A DNA stretch of 64,000 nucleotides from Actinomadura xylanilytica (GCF_030283145.1 NZ_JASNWE010000003.1:868001-932000), one strand, 5' to 3'. Numbered from the stretch's first letter, positions 31,004 through 40,426 are shown. Made by a program: numbers and translations. Notes: generated by a model from the sequence alone, not told the origin.

Positions 31004-33445
31004 ATGCCAGCCCGTCAAGTCAAGTCCGTATCGGACAACACCGGCAGCGCAGGCGAGGACGATGTCCGCGACACCGCGCTGCGCGCCGAGCAGGAGTACG
31101 TCTCCCGCGTCTACGACCGGCTCGACACCGAGCGCGCCACCGCCGAGGCGACCCTGCGCTCCGGGCCCGGGGCCGGCGGGGGAAGCGGGTTCCAGGCGGC
31201 GGTCGAGCGCGAGGTGGCGACCGAGGAGGCGGCGAACAGGCTCGCCCGGCTCTCCGGCGTCGAGCGGGCGCTGTGCTTCGGCCGCGTCGACCACCGGGCC
31301 GAGGCGGGCACCCCCGGCGACACGTTCTACATCGGCCGCGTCGGGCTGCGCGACGAGCACCGCGTCCCGCTCCTGATCGACTGGCGGGCCGAGGCGGCCC
31401 GCCCGTTCTACACCGCCACGCCGAGCTCCCCCGGCACCCTCGCGCGCCGCCGCCACCTGCACCTGCGCGGGCGGGAGGTGGTCCGGCTGGACGACGAGGT
31501 GTTCGACCTGGAGGGGCTGGCCGAGGCCGACCGCGGCACCATCGTCGGCGAGGCCGCGCTGCTGGCGACGCTGCGCCGCGGTCGGACCGGACGGATGGGC
31601 GACGTGGTCGCCACCATCCAGGAGGAGCAGGACCAGGTGATCCGGTCCGGGCTCCAGGGCGTCCTGGTGGTGCAGGGCGGTCCCGGCACCGGCAAGACCG
31701 TGGCCGCGCTGCACCGCGCCGCGTACCTGCTCTACACCCACCGTGACGCGCTCGAACGGCGCGGCGTCCTGGTGGTGGGGCCGAACGCGACGTTCCTGCG
31801 CTACATCGAGCAGGTGCTCCCCGGTCTCGGCGAGACCGACGTCGCCCTCGCCACCGTCGGCGAGCTGTACCCGGGGGTGCGCACGACCGCGGTCGAGACG
31901 CCGGAGACCGCCGTCGTCAAGGGCGATCTGCGGATGGCCAGCCTGGTCGAGGCCGCCGTCCGCGAGCACCAGCGCGTCCCGGACGGCGACCTGGAGGTCG
32001 AGTACGACGACCTGACGCTCCGCGTCACCCACGAGAAGTGCCTGGAGGCCCGCGACCACGCCCGCTCGGTGCGCGCCGGGCACAACGTCCAGCGCCGCGT
32101 CTACGTGCACGCGCTGCTCGACGTGCTCGCCCTGGACCGGGCCGAGCAGTACGACCGGCTGGCCGACGAGCCGCTGGAGCAGATGGCCCGGTCCGGCGGC
32201 CTCCCCGGCTGGCTCCAGGAGCTCATGGACGAGTCGGTGGACGAGCCGCTGCTCGACCAGGGGGACCTGCGCCTGGCCAAGGACGAGCTGTGGGAGAACC
32301 CCTTCATCCGCGGGGCGATCGACGCCCTGTGGCCCGAGCTGAGCCCGCAGTCGCTGCTGCGGGGGCTGTTCGCCGACGCCGAGGGCCTCCGCCGCCTGGG
32401 CGCCGCGTTCACCCCCGGCGAGCTGCGCCGCCTGCACCGTCCCGCCGACTCCCCGTGGACGACGTCCGACGTCCCCCTGCTCGACGAGGCCGCCGAGTGG
32501 GTCGGCCGGCACGATCCCGCCGAACGGGCCCGCCGCCGCAAGGCCGATGCGGAGCGGCGGGAACAGGAGCGGTACGCGAGGGAGGTGATCGAGTCGATCG
32601 GCCCGGGGGCCGCCGGAGGGGCCGGGGGTCCTGGCAGCGCGTCCCCCGAGGAGCAGATCGCCGAGCTGGACCTGGTCGACGCCGCCGCGCTCGCCGAGCG
32701 CTACCACGACGACGGCCCGCCGCTCACCACCGCCCAGCGCGCCTCCGCCGACCGGGAGTGGGCGTACGGGCACGTCATCGTGGACGAGGCGCAGGAGCTG
32801 TCGGAGATGGCCTGGCGCACGGTGATGCGGCGCGTCCCGACCCGGTCCCTCACCGTCGTCGGCGACATCGCGCAGACCGGCAGCCCGGCGGGGGCCCGGT
32901 CGTGGGGCCAGATGCTGGAGCGGTACGTCCAGGACCGGTGGCGCGAGCAGCGGCTCCTGGTCAACTACCGGACCCCGGCGGCGATCATGCGGGTGGCCGC
33001 CGACGTGCTGGCCGCGGTCGCCCCCGACCAGGTCCCGCCGGAGCCCGTCCGCGACGACGGGCCTCCCCCGGTGTCGCTGCGCATTCCGGCCGCCGACTAC
33101 GGCGACCGGCTGCCCGCGCTCGTCCGGTCGGAGCTGGAGCTGATCGGTGAGGGCCGGCTCGCGGTGATCGCCTCCGGCGCCGCGCACGGGGCGGTGCTCG
33201 CCGCGCTGCCCGGGATGGCGGCCGGCAACGCCCCCGAGGCGCTGGACGCCCCCGCCGTCGTGCTCACCACCACCGAGTCCAAGGGGCTGGAGTTCGACTC
33301 GGTGATCGTGGTCGACCCGGTCGGGATCACCGGCGGCGCCCCGCACGGCGGTCGGGACCTCTACGTCGCGATCACCCGCGCCACCCGCCGCCTCACCGTC
33401 GTCCACGACGGCGGCCTACCCGACATGCTCGCCGCCCTCCGCTGA
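31004..33445 (+). CDS. HelD-family UvrD-like ATPase (RNA polymerase recycling factor)
   Basis: An 813-residue superfamily 1 ATPase. N-terminal coiled-coil (about 20-75), then the HelD-typical VGLRDEHRVPLLIDWRAEAA strand set, Walker A GGPGTGKT near 225-232, a long insertion (about 340-560), Walker B VIVDEAQEL near 590, VNYRTP, and the C-terminal VVLTTTESKGLEFDSVIVVD and YVAITRATRRL. HelD proteins pull stalled RNA polymerase off DNA, and the actinobacterial HelR form can displace rifampicin. No rifampicin-associated element is seen upstream. Start ATG 31004 after AGGAGG. Confidence 0.88.
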   Translation: MPARQVKSVSDNTGSAGEDDVRDTALRAEQEYVSRVYDRLDTERATAEATLRSGPGAGGGSGFQAAVEREVATEEAANRLARLSGVERALCFGRVDHRAEAGTPGDTFYIGRVGLRDEHRVPLLIDWRAEAARPFYTATPSSPGTLARRRHLHLRGREVVRLDDEVFDLEGLAEADRGTIVGEAALLATLRRGRTGRMGDVVATIQEEQDQVIRSGLQGVLVVQGGPGTGKTVAALHRAAYLLYTHRDALERRGVLVVGPNATFLRYIEQVLPGLGETDVALATVGELYPGVRTTAVETPETAVVKGDLRMASLVEAAVREHQRVPDGDLEVEYDDLTLRVTHEKCLEARDHARSVRAGHNVQRRVYVHALLDVLALDRAEQYDRLADEPLEQMARSGGLPGWLQELMDESVDEPLLDQGDLRLAKDELWENPFIRGAIDALWPELSPQSLLRGLFADAEGLRRLGAAFTPGELRRLHRPADSPWTTSDVPLLDEAAEWVGRHDPAERARRRKADAERREQERYAREVIESIGPGAAGGAGGPGSASPEEQIAELDLVDAAALAERYHDDGPPLTTAQRASADREWAYGHVIVDEAQELSEMAWRTVMRRVPTRSLTVVGDIAQTGSPAGARSWGQMLERYVQDRWREQRLLVNYRTPAAIMRVAADVLAAVAPDQVPPEPVRDDGPPPVSLRIPAADYGDRLPALVRSELELIGEGRLAVIASGAAHGAVLAALPGMAAGNAPEALDAPAVVLTTTESKGLEFDSVIVVDPVGITGGAPHGGRDLYVAITRATRRLTVVHDGGLPDMLAALR

Positions 33446-33506
33446 CCGCCGCCCTCCACTGACCGGCGGGGGCGGTGCGCCGCCCCCGCCTTCCCCCACG
33501 AGGTCA

Positions 33507-33524
33507 ACCAAGCGTACGCTTGGT
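33507..33524. promoter_or_regulatory. Perfect palindrome, probable TetR-type operator
   Basis: ACCAAGCGTACGCTTGGT is an 18-base perfect palindrome 30 bases before the preferred start of the aldehyde dehydrogenase gene. The ACCAAGC half-site is like those of TetR-family repressors of catabolic genes in actinomycetes. No TetR gene is adjacent, so the regulator would act from elsewhere. Confidence 0.65.
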
Positions 33525-33554
33525 CATCGCATGACGGATTCCGGAAGGGACGCG

Positions 33555-35003
33555 ATGACAGAGCTGCGCGAGTACTCCAACCTGATCGGCGGCGAGCTGC
33601 GCCCGGCCTCGGGCGGCGGGACGCTCGAGTCGGTCGATCCGGCCACCGGGGAGGTCTGGGCGACGATCCCGCGCAGCACCGCCGAGGACGCCGCCGCCGC
33701 CGTGGCCGCCGCGCGCGCCGCGTTCCCCAGGTGGTCGGGGATGCCCGCCGCGGGGCGCGCGCACTACCTGCGCAAGGTCGCCGCGGTGTTCGCCGAGAAC
33801 GCGCGGGAGCTGGCCGAGCTGGAGACCCGCGACAACGGCCGGATCATCAGCGAGACGGCCAAGCGCGACCTGCCCGGCATGACCTATCTGTGGAACAGCG
33901 CCGCCGCCGAGTGCGCCGCCGCGGTCGAGGGCCGGAGCGTGGACTTCGGCCCGTCCAGCCTGGGCGTCACCCGGCGCGAGCCGTACGGGGTGACACTCGG
34001 GATCATCCCGTGGAACTCCCCCATCTCCACCTTCTCGGCCAAGGCCGCGTTCGCCCTGGCGGCCGGCAACACCGTGATCATCAAGCCCGCCGAGCAGGCC
34101 ACCGCGTCCACCCTGCGGGTCGGCGAGCTGCTCCGCGAGGTGCTGCCGGCCGGGGTGCTCAACATCGTCTCGGGCCTCGGCGAGGAGGCCGGCGATCCGC
34201 TGGTGCGCAGCCGCGGGGTCGACAAGATCAGCCTGACCGGCTCGGTGCACACCGCCAAGATCATCACCCGTGCCTCGGCCGACTCGCTCAAGCCGCTGGC
34301 GCTGGAGCTCGGCGGCAAGTCGCCCAACATCGTGTTCGCCGACGCCGACTTGGACAAGGCCGCGCCCGGCGTCACCACCCAGGCGATCTTCACCGCGAAC
34401 GCGGGGCAGATCTGCTACGGCGGCTCCCGGATCCTGATCCAGCGCCCCGTCTACGACGAGATGATCTTCCGGATGAAGGCGCTCGCCGAGCGCATCCGGC
34501 TCGGCGACCCGATGTCCATGGAGACCACCATGGGCCCGATCGTGTCCCGCGAGCAGTACGAGCGGGTCGTGTCCTACCTGGAGATCGGCGCGAAGGAGGG
34601 CGCCGAGCTGGTCTTCGGCGGCCGGTCCGGCGCCGCGGTGGTGGACGACGACCGGTACGCGGGCGGCTACTGGGTCGAGCCCACCCTGTTCGCCACCGGC
34701 GACAACTCGCTGCGGATCTGCCAGGAGGAGATCTTCGGCCCGGTCGCGGTGGTGATCCCGTTCGACACCGAGGAAGAGGCCCTCGCCCTCGCCAACGACT
34801 CGGTCTACGGCCTCGCCGCCGGCGTCTGGACGAACTCCCTCGGCACCGCCCAGCGCATGTTCCGCAACCTGGAGACCGGCACCGTCTGGGTCAACACCTT
34901 CCGCAAGGTGATGTTCCCGCTGGAGGGCGTCAAGGACAGCGGCTACGGCCACGACTCCGTGATGGCCTACACCCGCGAGAAGTCCGGCCTCTTCGAGATC
35001 TGA
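33555..35003 (+). CDS. NAD(P)-dependent aldehyde dehydrogenase
   Basis: A 482-residue aldehyde dehydrogenase. The cofactor-site lysine is in NTVIIKPAEQA, the fold motif is SLTGSVHTAK, the general-base glutamate is in LELGGKSPNIVF, and the nucleophile is the cysteine of NAGQICYGGSRI (about residue 285). The substrate is not evident. I prefer ATG 33555 (MTELREYSN), which follows GGAAGGGA, over the in-frame ATG 33531, which would sit only six bases after the palindrome. It is transcribed alone. Confidence 0.9.
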   Translation: MTELREYSNLIGGELRPASGGGTLESVDPATGEVWATIPRSTAEDAAAAVAAARAAFPRWSGMPAAGRAHYLRKVAAVFAENARELAELETRDNGRIISETAKRDLPGMTYLWNSAAAECAAAVEGRSVDFGPSSLGVTRREPYGVTLGIIPWNSPISTFSAKAAFALAAGNTVIIKPAEQATASTLRVGELLREVLPAGVLNIVSGLGEEAGDPLVRSRGVDKISLTGSVHTAKIITRASADSLKPLALELGGKSPNIVFADADLDKAAPGVTTQAIFTANAGQICYGGSRILIQRPVYDEMIFRMKALAERIRLGDPMSMETTMGPIVSREQYERVVSYLEIGAKEGAELVFGGRSGAAVVDDDRYAGGYWVEPTLFATGDNSLRICQEEIFGPVAVVIPFDTEEEALALANDSVYGLAAGVWTNSLGTAQRMFRNLETGTVWVNTFRKVMFPLEGVKDSGYGHDSVMAYTREKSGLFEI

Positions 35004-35040
35004 TCCATCCGGACGCGCCGCTGCCCGTGACCGGGGCCGG

Positions 35041-35529
35041 TCAGGGGCAGCGGCGTTCCATCAGGACCACGTCGCGCCAGCTGGAGCGGCCCTCGAAGTC
35101 GTGGCGGCCGAGGCGTTCGCGGACGCCCACCGTGCGGAAGCCGAACCCCTCGTGGAGCCGGATGCTGGCGGTGTTCTCGGGGAAGATGCCCGCCTGGAGC
35201 GTCCACAGGCCGCCCTGGTCGGCCGAGTCGACCAGGGCGCCGAGGAGGGCGCGGCCGACGCCGCGGCCCCGGGCGTCCGGGTGGACGTAGACCGACACCT
35301 CGGCGACGCCGGCGTAGACCGGACGGGCGGAGTACGGCGAGAGCGCCGCCCAGCCGAGCACCCGCTCGGCGTCGCGGGCGACGAAGCGGTGGCCGGGCAG
35401 CCTGCCCGCGGTGAACTTCTCCCAGGTCGGCGCCGCCGTCTCGAAGGTGGCCTTCCCCTCGTCGACGCCGGCCTGATAGATGGCGAGCACCTCGGAGGCG
35501 TGCTCGGGGCGCAAGGGCGAGATCTCCAC
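35041..35529 (-). CDS. GNAT N-acetyltransferase, phosphinothricin acetyltransferase-like
   Basis: A 162-residue acetyltransferase of the PAT/MnaT kind: ISPLRPEHASEVLAIYQAGV at the N-terminus, the FETAAPTWEKF segment typical of this subgroup, YVHPDARGRGVGRALL as the acetyl-CoA loop, and the terminal SWRDVVLMERR. Such enzymes acetylate phosphinothricin-like compounds or methionine analogues; the true substrate is unknown. It lies just after the GntR regulator gene, 9 bases apart on the same strand, so they probably share a transcript. Confidence 0.87.
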   Translation of the reverse strand: MEISPLRPEHASEVLAIYQAGVDEGKATFETAAPTWEKFTAGRLPGHRFVARDAERVLGWAALSPYSARPVYAGVAEVSVYVHPDARGRGVGRALLGALVDSADQGGLWTLQAGIFPENTASIRLHEGFGFRTVGVRERLGRHDFEGRSSWRDVVLMERRCP

Positions 35530-35538
35530 GCCCCGAGG

Positions 35539-36231
35539 TTAGGACCGCTCGGTTTCCGACACGTTACGCAGGATGCGGCGCAGCTCGGCCTGGACGGCGT
35601 CGCCCGCGGCGGCGGGGTCGCGGTCGCGGACCGCCTCGACCAGGGCGGCGTGCGCCTCACGGCCGTGGTCGTCCTCGGCGTCGCGGACGTCGACGATGCG
35701 GACCAGGTCGAGCAGGCCCTCGCGGAGCACCGGGGCGAATCCGGCGAACAGGTCGGCCAGCACCGGGTTGTGCGCGGCGGACACGACGGCGGCGTGCAGC
35801 GCGATGTCGGCGTCGATGAACGCCTCGGTCCCCCTGGCGGCGTCGCGGGCCGCGAGGGCCGCGTCGAGCGCGGCCAGGTCCGCGGCGGTGTGCCGCCGCG
35901 CGGCCAGCTCGGCGGCCCGGACCTCGATCATCATCCGGACCTCGTAGACGTCGGCCAGCGAGGCGCGGCGGAGCCGGGCCGCCCAGTCCTCGGCGGGCTC
36001 GGTGGCGATGACGAAGACGCCGGCCCCCTGCCGCGCCTGGAGCAGCCCGGCGCCGGCGAGGGCGCGGACGGCCTCGCGGACGGTGGAGCGGCCGACGCCG
36101 AGCTGCTTGGCGAGGGTGGTCTCGCCGGGGAGCCGGGTGCCGACCGGCCACGACCCGTCGGCGATCTGCTCGCGCAGGTGGTCGGCGGCCTGTTCGACCA
36201 GGGGGCTGGGACGGAGCGGGCCCAGTGCCAT
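35539..36231 (-). CDS. FadR/GntR-family transcriptional regulator (FCD domain)
   Basis: A 230-residue regulator with an N-terminal winged helix (HLREQIADGSWPVGTRLPGE, then LGVGRSTVREAVRALAGAGL) and a C-terminal all-helical FCD ligand domain. The FCD metal-site histidine-type residues appear in DIALHAAVVSAAHNP and in the REAHAAL helix. The effector is unknown. A short inverted repeat overlaps its ribosome-binding site (36242-36256), which suggests autoregulation. It is divergent from the leuA leader. Confidence 0.9.
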   Translation of the reverse strand: MALGPLRPSPLVEQAADHLREQIADGSWPVGTRLPGETTLAKQLGVGRSTVREAVRALAGAGLLQARQGAGVFVIATEPAEDWAARLRRASLADVYEVRMMIEVRAAELAARRHTAADLAALDAALAARDAARGTEAFIDADIALHAAVVSAAHNPVLADLFAGFAPVLREGLLDLVRIVDVRDAEDDHGREAHAALVEAVRDRDPAAAGDAVQAELRRILRNVSETERS

Positions 36232-36241
36232 TCCGGTACCT

Positions 36242-36256
36242 CTCAGGTTGTCTGAG
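36242..36256. promoter_or_regulatory. Short inverted repeat at GntR gene start
   Basis: CTCAG (36242-36246) and CTGAG (36252-36256) spaced by GTTGT, ten bases upstream of the regulator's ATG and overlapping its GAGAGG ribosome-binding site. A candidate autoregulatory operator. Confidence 0.35.
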
Positions 36257-36284
36257 GAGCTGATGTGTGGTTAGGGTGGCCATT

Positions 36285-36329
36285 ATGTCGCAGCGCGCGC
36301 TTCTTCTCGGCCGCCGCGGCGGGGCCTGA
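36285..36329 (+). CDS. leuA leader peptide
   Basis: A 14-codon frame, MSQRALLLGRRGGA then TGA, with three consecutive leucine codons (CTT CTT CTC, 36300-36308). AGGG lies before the ATG. The last codons form the 5' arm of a perfect hairpin. Ribosomes stalling at the leucine codons when leucyl-tRNA is scarce would prevent the hairpin, a standard leucine attenuation design for leuA, about 70 bases downstream. Confidence 0.8.
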   Translation: MSQRALLLGRRGGA

Positions 36330-36351
36330 TCCGACCGGCACCCCGCCGCGG
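36314..36351 (+). promoter_or_regulatory. Attenuator hairpin of leuA
   Basis: Perfect 11-base-pair stem: CCGCGGCGGGG (36314-36324) with CCCCGCCGCGG (36341-36351), 16-base loop. The 5' arm overlaps the end of the leucine-rich leader peptide, so translation of the leader governs folding. There is no T-run. Confidence 0.65.
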
Positions 36352-36396
36352 GGTCCGGCGCTGCCGGTCGTCCACCGGCGACCTTGAGGAACGCAC

Positions 36397-38187
36397 GTGA
36401 GCAGCACCCCGTCCCCGACGGCCTTCCCCACCCTGCGCACCCCCTCCGGCCCCGTGCCGGACGGCGCGCCCGCCTGGAATCCGCAGCGCGGCAGCGCCAT
36501 GCCCTTCCACCGCTACCGGCCCGTGTTCGAGCGGGTGCGGGTGCCCGAGATCGACCGCACCTGGCCGTCCGCCCGCATCGAGACCGCCCCGCTGTGGGTG
36601 CCGGTCGACCTGCGCGACGGCAACCAGGCGCTGGCCGAGCCGATGGACCCCGCCCGCAAACGCCGGATGTTCGACCTGTTCACGGCCATGGGCTTCAAGG
36701 AGATCGAGGTCGGCTACCCCTCGGCCAGCCGGGCCGACTTCGACTTCGTCCGGCACCTGGCCGAGTCCGGCGCGGTGCCGGACGACGTCACCGTCGTGGT
36801 CTTCACCCCCGCCCGCCGCGACCTGATCGAGCGGACCTTCGCCTCGATCGAGGGCCTGCCCCGGGTGGTGGTGCACATGTACACCGCGACGGCCCCGGTC
36901 TGGCGCGAGGTCGTCCTCGGCCGCGACCGCGCGGACCTGCACGCGCTGATCAGGGACGCGGCCGGGCAGGTGGCCCGGCTGGCGGGCGGCCGGGCGGGCG
37001 TCCGGTTCGAGTTCTCGCCCGAGGTCTTCATGCTCACCGAGCCGGACTTCGCGCTGGAGGTGTGCGACGGGCTGACCGCGCTGTGGGACGCCTCCCCGGA
37101 CCGCCCGGTGATCCACAACCTGCCGGTCACCGTCGAGGTCGCCACCCCCAACGTGTACGCCGACCAGATCGAGTACATGCACCGCCACCTCGCCCGGCGC
37201 GACTCGGTGATCCTCTCGGTGCACCCGCACAACGACCGCGGCACCGGTGTCGCCTGCGCCGAGCTGGCGGTGCTGGCCGGGGCGCAGCGGGTCGAGGGCT
37301 GCCTGTTCGGCAACGGCGAGCGCACCGGCAACGTCGACCTGGTCACGCTCGCCCTCAACCTGCACGCGCAGGGCGTGGACCCGCGGATCGACCTCTCCGA
37401 CATCGACGAGATCCGCCGGACGGTCGAGCACTGCAACCGGCTGCCGGTGCACGAGCGCCACCCCTACGGCGGCGACCTCGTCTACACCGCGTTCTCCGGG
37501 ACGCACCAGGACGCGATCAGCAAGGGCATGGCGCACCACGCCGAGCGGGCCGCCGCGCTCGGCGTCCCGGCCGGTCAGGCCCCGTGGAACGTCCCGTACC
37601 TGCCGATCGACCCCGGGGACGTGGGCCGCGACTACGAGGCGGTCATCCGGGTCAACAGCCAGTCCGGCAAGGGCGGGATCGCCTACCTGCTGCGCACCGG
37701 CCACGGCCTGGACCTGCCCCGCCGCCTCCAGATCGAGTTCTCCGAGGTGGTGCAGCGCGCCACCGACGACAGCGGCGAGGAGGTGAGCGGCAAGGAGCTG
37801 TGGGAGCTGTTCCGCGCCGAGTACCTGGACCGCGCGGACGACGGCCCGGTGACGCTGGCCGGATGGCGGACGGGCCACACCGGGCCCGGCCGCCACGACT
37901 TCACCGGCGTCCTGCGGATCGATGGGCGGGAGGCCGAGCACACCGGTTCGGGCAACGGCCCCCTGGACGCGCTGACCGGCGCGCTCGCCGCCGCCGGGAC
38001 GGCGGTGGACGTCCTCCAGTACGTCGAGCACGCGACCGCGGCCGGGCGGGACGCCCCCGCCGTCGCCTACGCCGAATGCCGCGTCGACGGCGTCACCCGC
38101 TGGGGCGCGGGCCGGGACACCTCGATCCTCACCGCGTCCGTCCGCGCCGTCCTGTCGGCCGTCAACCGCGCGAAGCGTCCCGCCTGA
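36397..38187 (+). CDS. leuA: 2-isopropylmalate synthase
   Basis: A 596-residue LeuA, the first step of leucine synthesis (acetyl-CoA plus 2-oxoisovalerate). The N-terminal HMGL-like barrel has PVDLRDGNQAL with the metal-site aspartate, SVHPHNDRGTGVACAEL with the HxH metal ligands, and GCLFGNGERTGN. The C-terminal regulatory domain (about 440-596) binds leucine for feedback inhibition. The length is that of the long actinobacterial form. GTG start at 36397 follows GAGGA. It is controlled by the leader peptide and hairpin above and appears monocistronic. Confidence 0.96.
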   Translation: MSSTPSPTAFPTLRTPSGPVPDGAPAWNPQRGSAMPFHRYRPVFERVRVPEIDRTWPSARIETAPLWVPVDLRDGNQALAEPMDPARKRRMFDLFTAMGFKEIEVGYPSASRADFDFVRHLAESGAVPDDVTVVVFTPARRDLIERTFASIEGLPRVVVHMYTATAPVWREVVLGRDRADLHALIRDAAGQVARLAGGRAGVRFEFSPEVFMLTEPDFALEVCDGLTALWDASPDRPVIHNLPVTVEVATPNVYADQIEYMHRHLARRDSVILSVHPHNDRGTGVACAELAVLAGAQRVEGCLFGNGERTGNVDLVTLALNLHAQGVDPRIDLSDIDEIRRTVEHCNRLPVHERHPYGGDLVYTAFSGTHQDAISKGMAHHAERAAALGVPAGQAPWNVPYLPIDPGDVGRDYEAVIRVNSQSGKGGIAYLLRTGHGLDLPRRLQIEFSEVVQRATDDSGEEVSGKELWELFRAEYLDRADDGPVTLAGWRTGHTGPGRHDFTGVLRIDGREAEHTGSGNGPLDALTGALAAAGTAVDVLQYVEHATAAGRDAPAVAYAECRVDGVTRWGAGRDTSILTASVRAVLSAVNRAKRPA

Positions 38188-38327
38188 CCGTTTCGGGGGA
38201 CGCGCGGCGCAAGGGCCGCCGGTGACCAAAACCGGCCGGAGTTGCGGAGGCGGCCCCCTTTACCGCGCGGCGCCGGACGAGGAGCCTGTGCCCCCGTAGA
38301 GATCATTTCGATGTCACGGAGGTGCGG

Positions 38328-40295
38328 GTGCCCAGGCGATCCCTGAAACGGACCCGGCGGAGCACGACCCTCGCCGCGCTGGCCTGCGCGGCGCTGATCG
38401 GCGCCGCCGGCGTGGCCCCGGCCGCGTCGGCGGCGCCGCGGGTCGTGGTGAAGGACGGCGTGACGCAGCCGGCCTTCTCCTACAAGGACGCGATCCGCGA
38501 GCACGTCTACGTCGAGTCCCCGGTCGACAGCGACCACGACGGCAGGCGCGACCGGGTCAACGTGGACATCATCCGGCCCAAGGAGACCGAACGCGGGCTC
38601 CGGGTCCCGGTGATCATGGACGAGAGCCCCTACTACGACAACCTCGGCCGCGGCAACGAGAGCGAGCGCAAGACCTACGACGCCGCCGGGAACCCGGTGA
38701 AGTTCCCGCTGTACTTCGACAACTACTTCGTGCCGCGCGGCTACGCCTTCCTCGCCGTCGACATGGTCGGCACCACCCGGTCGGACGGCTGCCCGGTCAG
38801 CGGCGGCCCGTCCGACGTCCTCGGCGGCAAGGCCGTGGTCGACTGGCTGAACGGCCGCGCCAAGGCGTACAGGCCGGACGGCTCGCCCGCCAAGGCGTCC
38901 TGGACCACCGGCCGCACCGGAATGATCGGAAAATCGTACGACGGGACCCTCGCCAACGGCGTCGCCGCCACCGGCGTCAAGGGCCTGGAGACCATCGTGC
39001 CGATCTCGGCGATCAGCGGCTGGTACGACTACAGCCGGATGAACGGCGTCAAGTACTGGACCGACGAGCAGCCGGGCCTCGCCGACACCGTCGACACCGA
39101 CCCGCCCGCCAAGTGCGCCGCCGTCAACGCCGGGCTCGACCGGGGCGAGGACGACGCGACCGGCAACGACAACGCCTACTGGAAGACCACGAACTACCGC
39201 GACGGGACGATCGGGAACGTCGGGAACGTCCGCGCCAGCGTGTTCGCCTACCACGGCGTCAACGACCTCAACGTCAAGACCAGCAACTTCGGCAAATGGT
39301 GGGACGGCCTCGCCGAGCGCGGCGTGACCCGCAAGGTGTGGCTGTCGCAGCGCGGCCACGTCGACCCGTTCGACGCGCGCCGGGACGCGTGGATCGCCAC
39401 CCTGCACAAGTGGTTCGACCACGAGCTGATGAAGGTGGACAACGACGTCCTGAAGGAGCCCCGCGCCGACATCGAGGTCGGCCCCGACCAGTGGATCACC
39501 CAGCGCGACTGGCCTGCCCCAGGTGCCCGCGCCCTCACCCTAAAGCCCGGCGCGGACGGCTCCCTCGGCCCGAAGGGCGCCGCCAAGGGCGCCGCCGCGT
39601 CCTACACCGACGCCCCCGGCGCCGAGAACTACGGCTACACCGAGGCGGAGATGGTCACCGACCCGACCACCGCCAAGCCGTACCGCCTGGCGTACGTGTC
39701 GGGCCCGCTCCCCCGCACCGCGCGGCTGTCCGGCACCCCCGACGCGCACCTGAAGATCAAGCTCGACCGGCCCACCGCCGACCTGACCGCCCTCCTGGTC
39801 GACTACGGCACCGACACCCGCGTGAACTACCTCGGCGCGGGCTCGGGCATCGAGACCCTCACCACCGAGAGCTGCCACGGTGAGAGCACCCCCGCCGACG
39901 ACGCCTGCTACAAGCAGGCGCGGGTCACCACGATCACGTCCGACGTGAACGTGATCGCCCGCGGCTGGCTCGACGCCCAGAACCGCACCTCGCTCAGCAG
40001 GCCGTCCCCGCTCACCCCCGGCAAGTACAACGGGGTCGGCTGGCAGACGCTGCCCCAGGACTACGTCCTGAAGAAGGGGCACCGCCTGGCGCTCGTCCTC
40101 GCGGGTGCCGACGCCGACTACAACACCGAGACGCCCACCGGCGCCCGGGTGACGGTCGACCTCGCGGGCAGCTCGGTCCGCGTCCCGGTCGTCGACGCCG
40201 GAGAGGCCGCCGCCCTGGTGGCCCCGCGGGCCGAGAGCACCTGGCGCGGCCCGACCCAGGTCACCCTCCCCAGGCAGGAGAAGAAGTTCAACTGA
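38328..40295 (+). CDS. Secreted Xaa-Pro dipeptidyl-peptidase (PepX/CocE family)
   Basis: A 655-residue serine peptidase. It begins with an arginine-rich n-region and a hydrophobic core ending APAASA, a Sec or Tat-like signal peptide with probable cleavage after the alanines. The catalytic domain has the nucleophile in GKSYDG, the acid in YHGVNDLNV and the base in RGHVDPF; the C-terminal jelly-roll domain is typical of the PepX/CocE family. It removes Xaa-Pro dipeptides from peptides outside the cell. The second GTG (38328), five bases after GGAGG, is preferred over GTG 38322. Confidence 0.9.
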   Translation: MPRRSLKRTRRSTTLAALACAALIGAAGVAPAASAAPRVVVKDGVTQPAFSYKDAIREHVYVESPVDSDHDGRRDRVNVDIIRPKETERGLRVPVIMDESPYYDNLGRGNESERKTYDAAGNPVKFPLYFDNYFVPRGYAFLAVDMVGTTRSDGCPVSGGPSDVLGGKAVVDWLNGRAKAYRPDGSPAKASWTTGRTGMIGKSYDGTLANGVAATGVKGLETIVPISAISGWYDYSRMNGVKYWTDEQPGLADTVDTDPPAKCAAVNAGLDRGEDDATGNDNAYWKTTNYRDGTIGNVGNVRASVFAYHGVNDLNVKTSNFGKWWDGLAERGVTRKVWLSQRGHVDPFDARRDAWIATLHKWFDHELMKVDNDVLKEPRADIEVGPDQWITQRDWPAPGARALTLKPGADGSLGPKGAAKGAAASYTDAPGAENYGYTEAEMVTDPTTAKPYRLAYVSGPLPRTARLSGTPDAHLKIKLDRPTADLTALLVDYGTDTRVNYLGAGSGIETLTTESCHGESTPADDACYKQARVTTITSDVNVIARGWLDAQNRTSLSRPSPLTPGKYNGVGWQTLPQDYVLKKGHRLALVLAGADADYNTETPTGARVTVDLAGSSVRVPVVDAGEAAALVAPRAESTWRGPTQVTLPRQEKKFN

Positions 40296-40300
40296 CCCGA

Positions 40301-40331
40301 GACGGCCCCGGGCACCGCGCCCGGGGCCGTC
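40301..40331 (+). terminator. Rho-independent-type terminator
   Basis: Perfect 13-base-pair stem (GACGGCCCCGGGC and its complement) with a 5-base loop, starting six bases after the peptidase stop codon. It may also end transcription of the convergent SnoaL gene. Confidence 0.8.
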
Positions 40332-40426
40332 CCCTGTCAGAACTCGACCTGTTCGCCCGGCTTCAGGTGAAGGCGCTCGGACAGCCCCGCGTCCTCGAAC
40401 GCCGCCTCCAGCGTGCCGCTGGGCAC

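Noticed and set aside
38218..38236. Short inverted repeat after leuA
   Set aside because: Only six-base arms and no T-run; too weak to call a terminator.
40337..40426. 29-codon minus-strand frame right after the SnoaL stop
   Set aside because: It begins GTG and reads sensibly (GTLEAAFEDAGL) but is too short to assign; it may be a gene remnant or chance.
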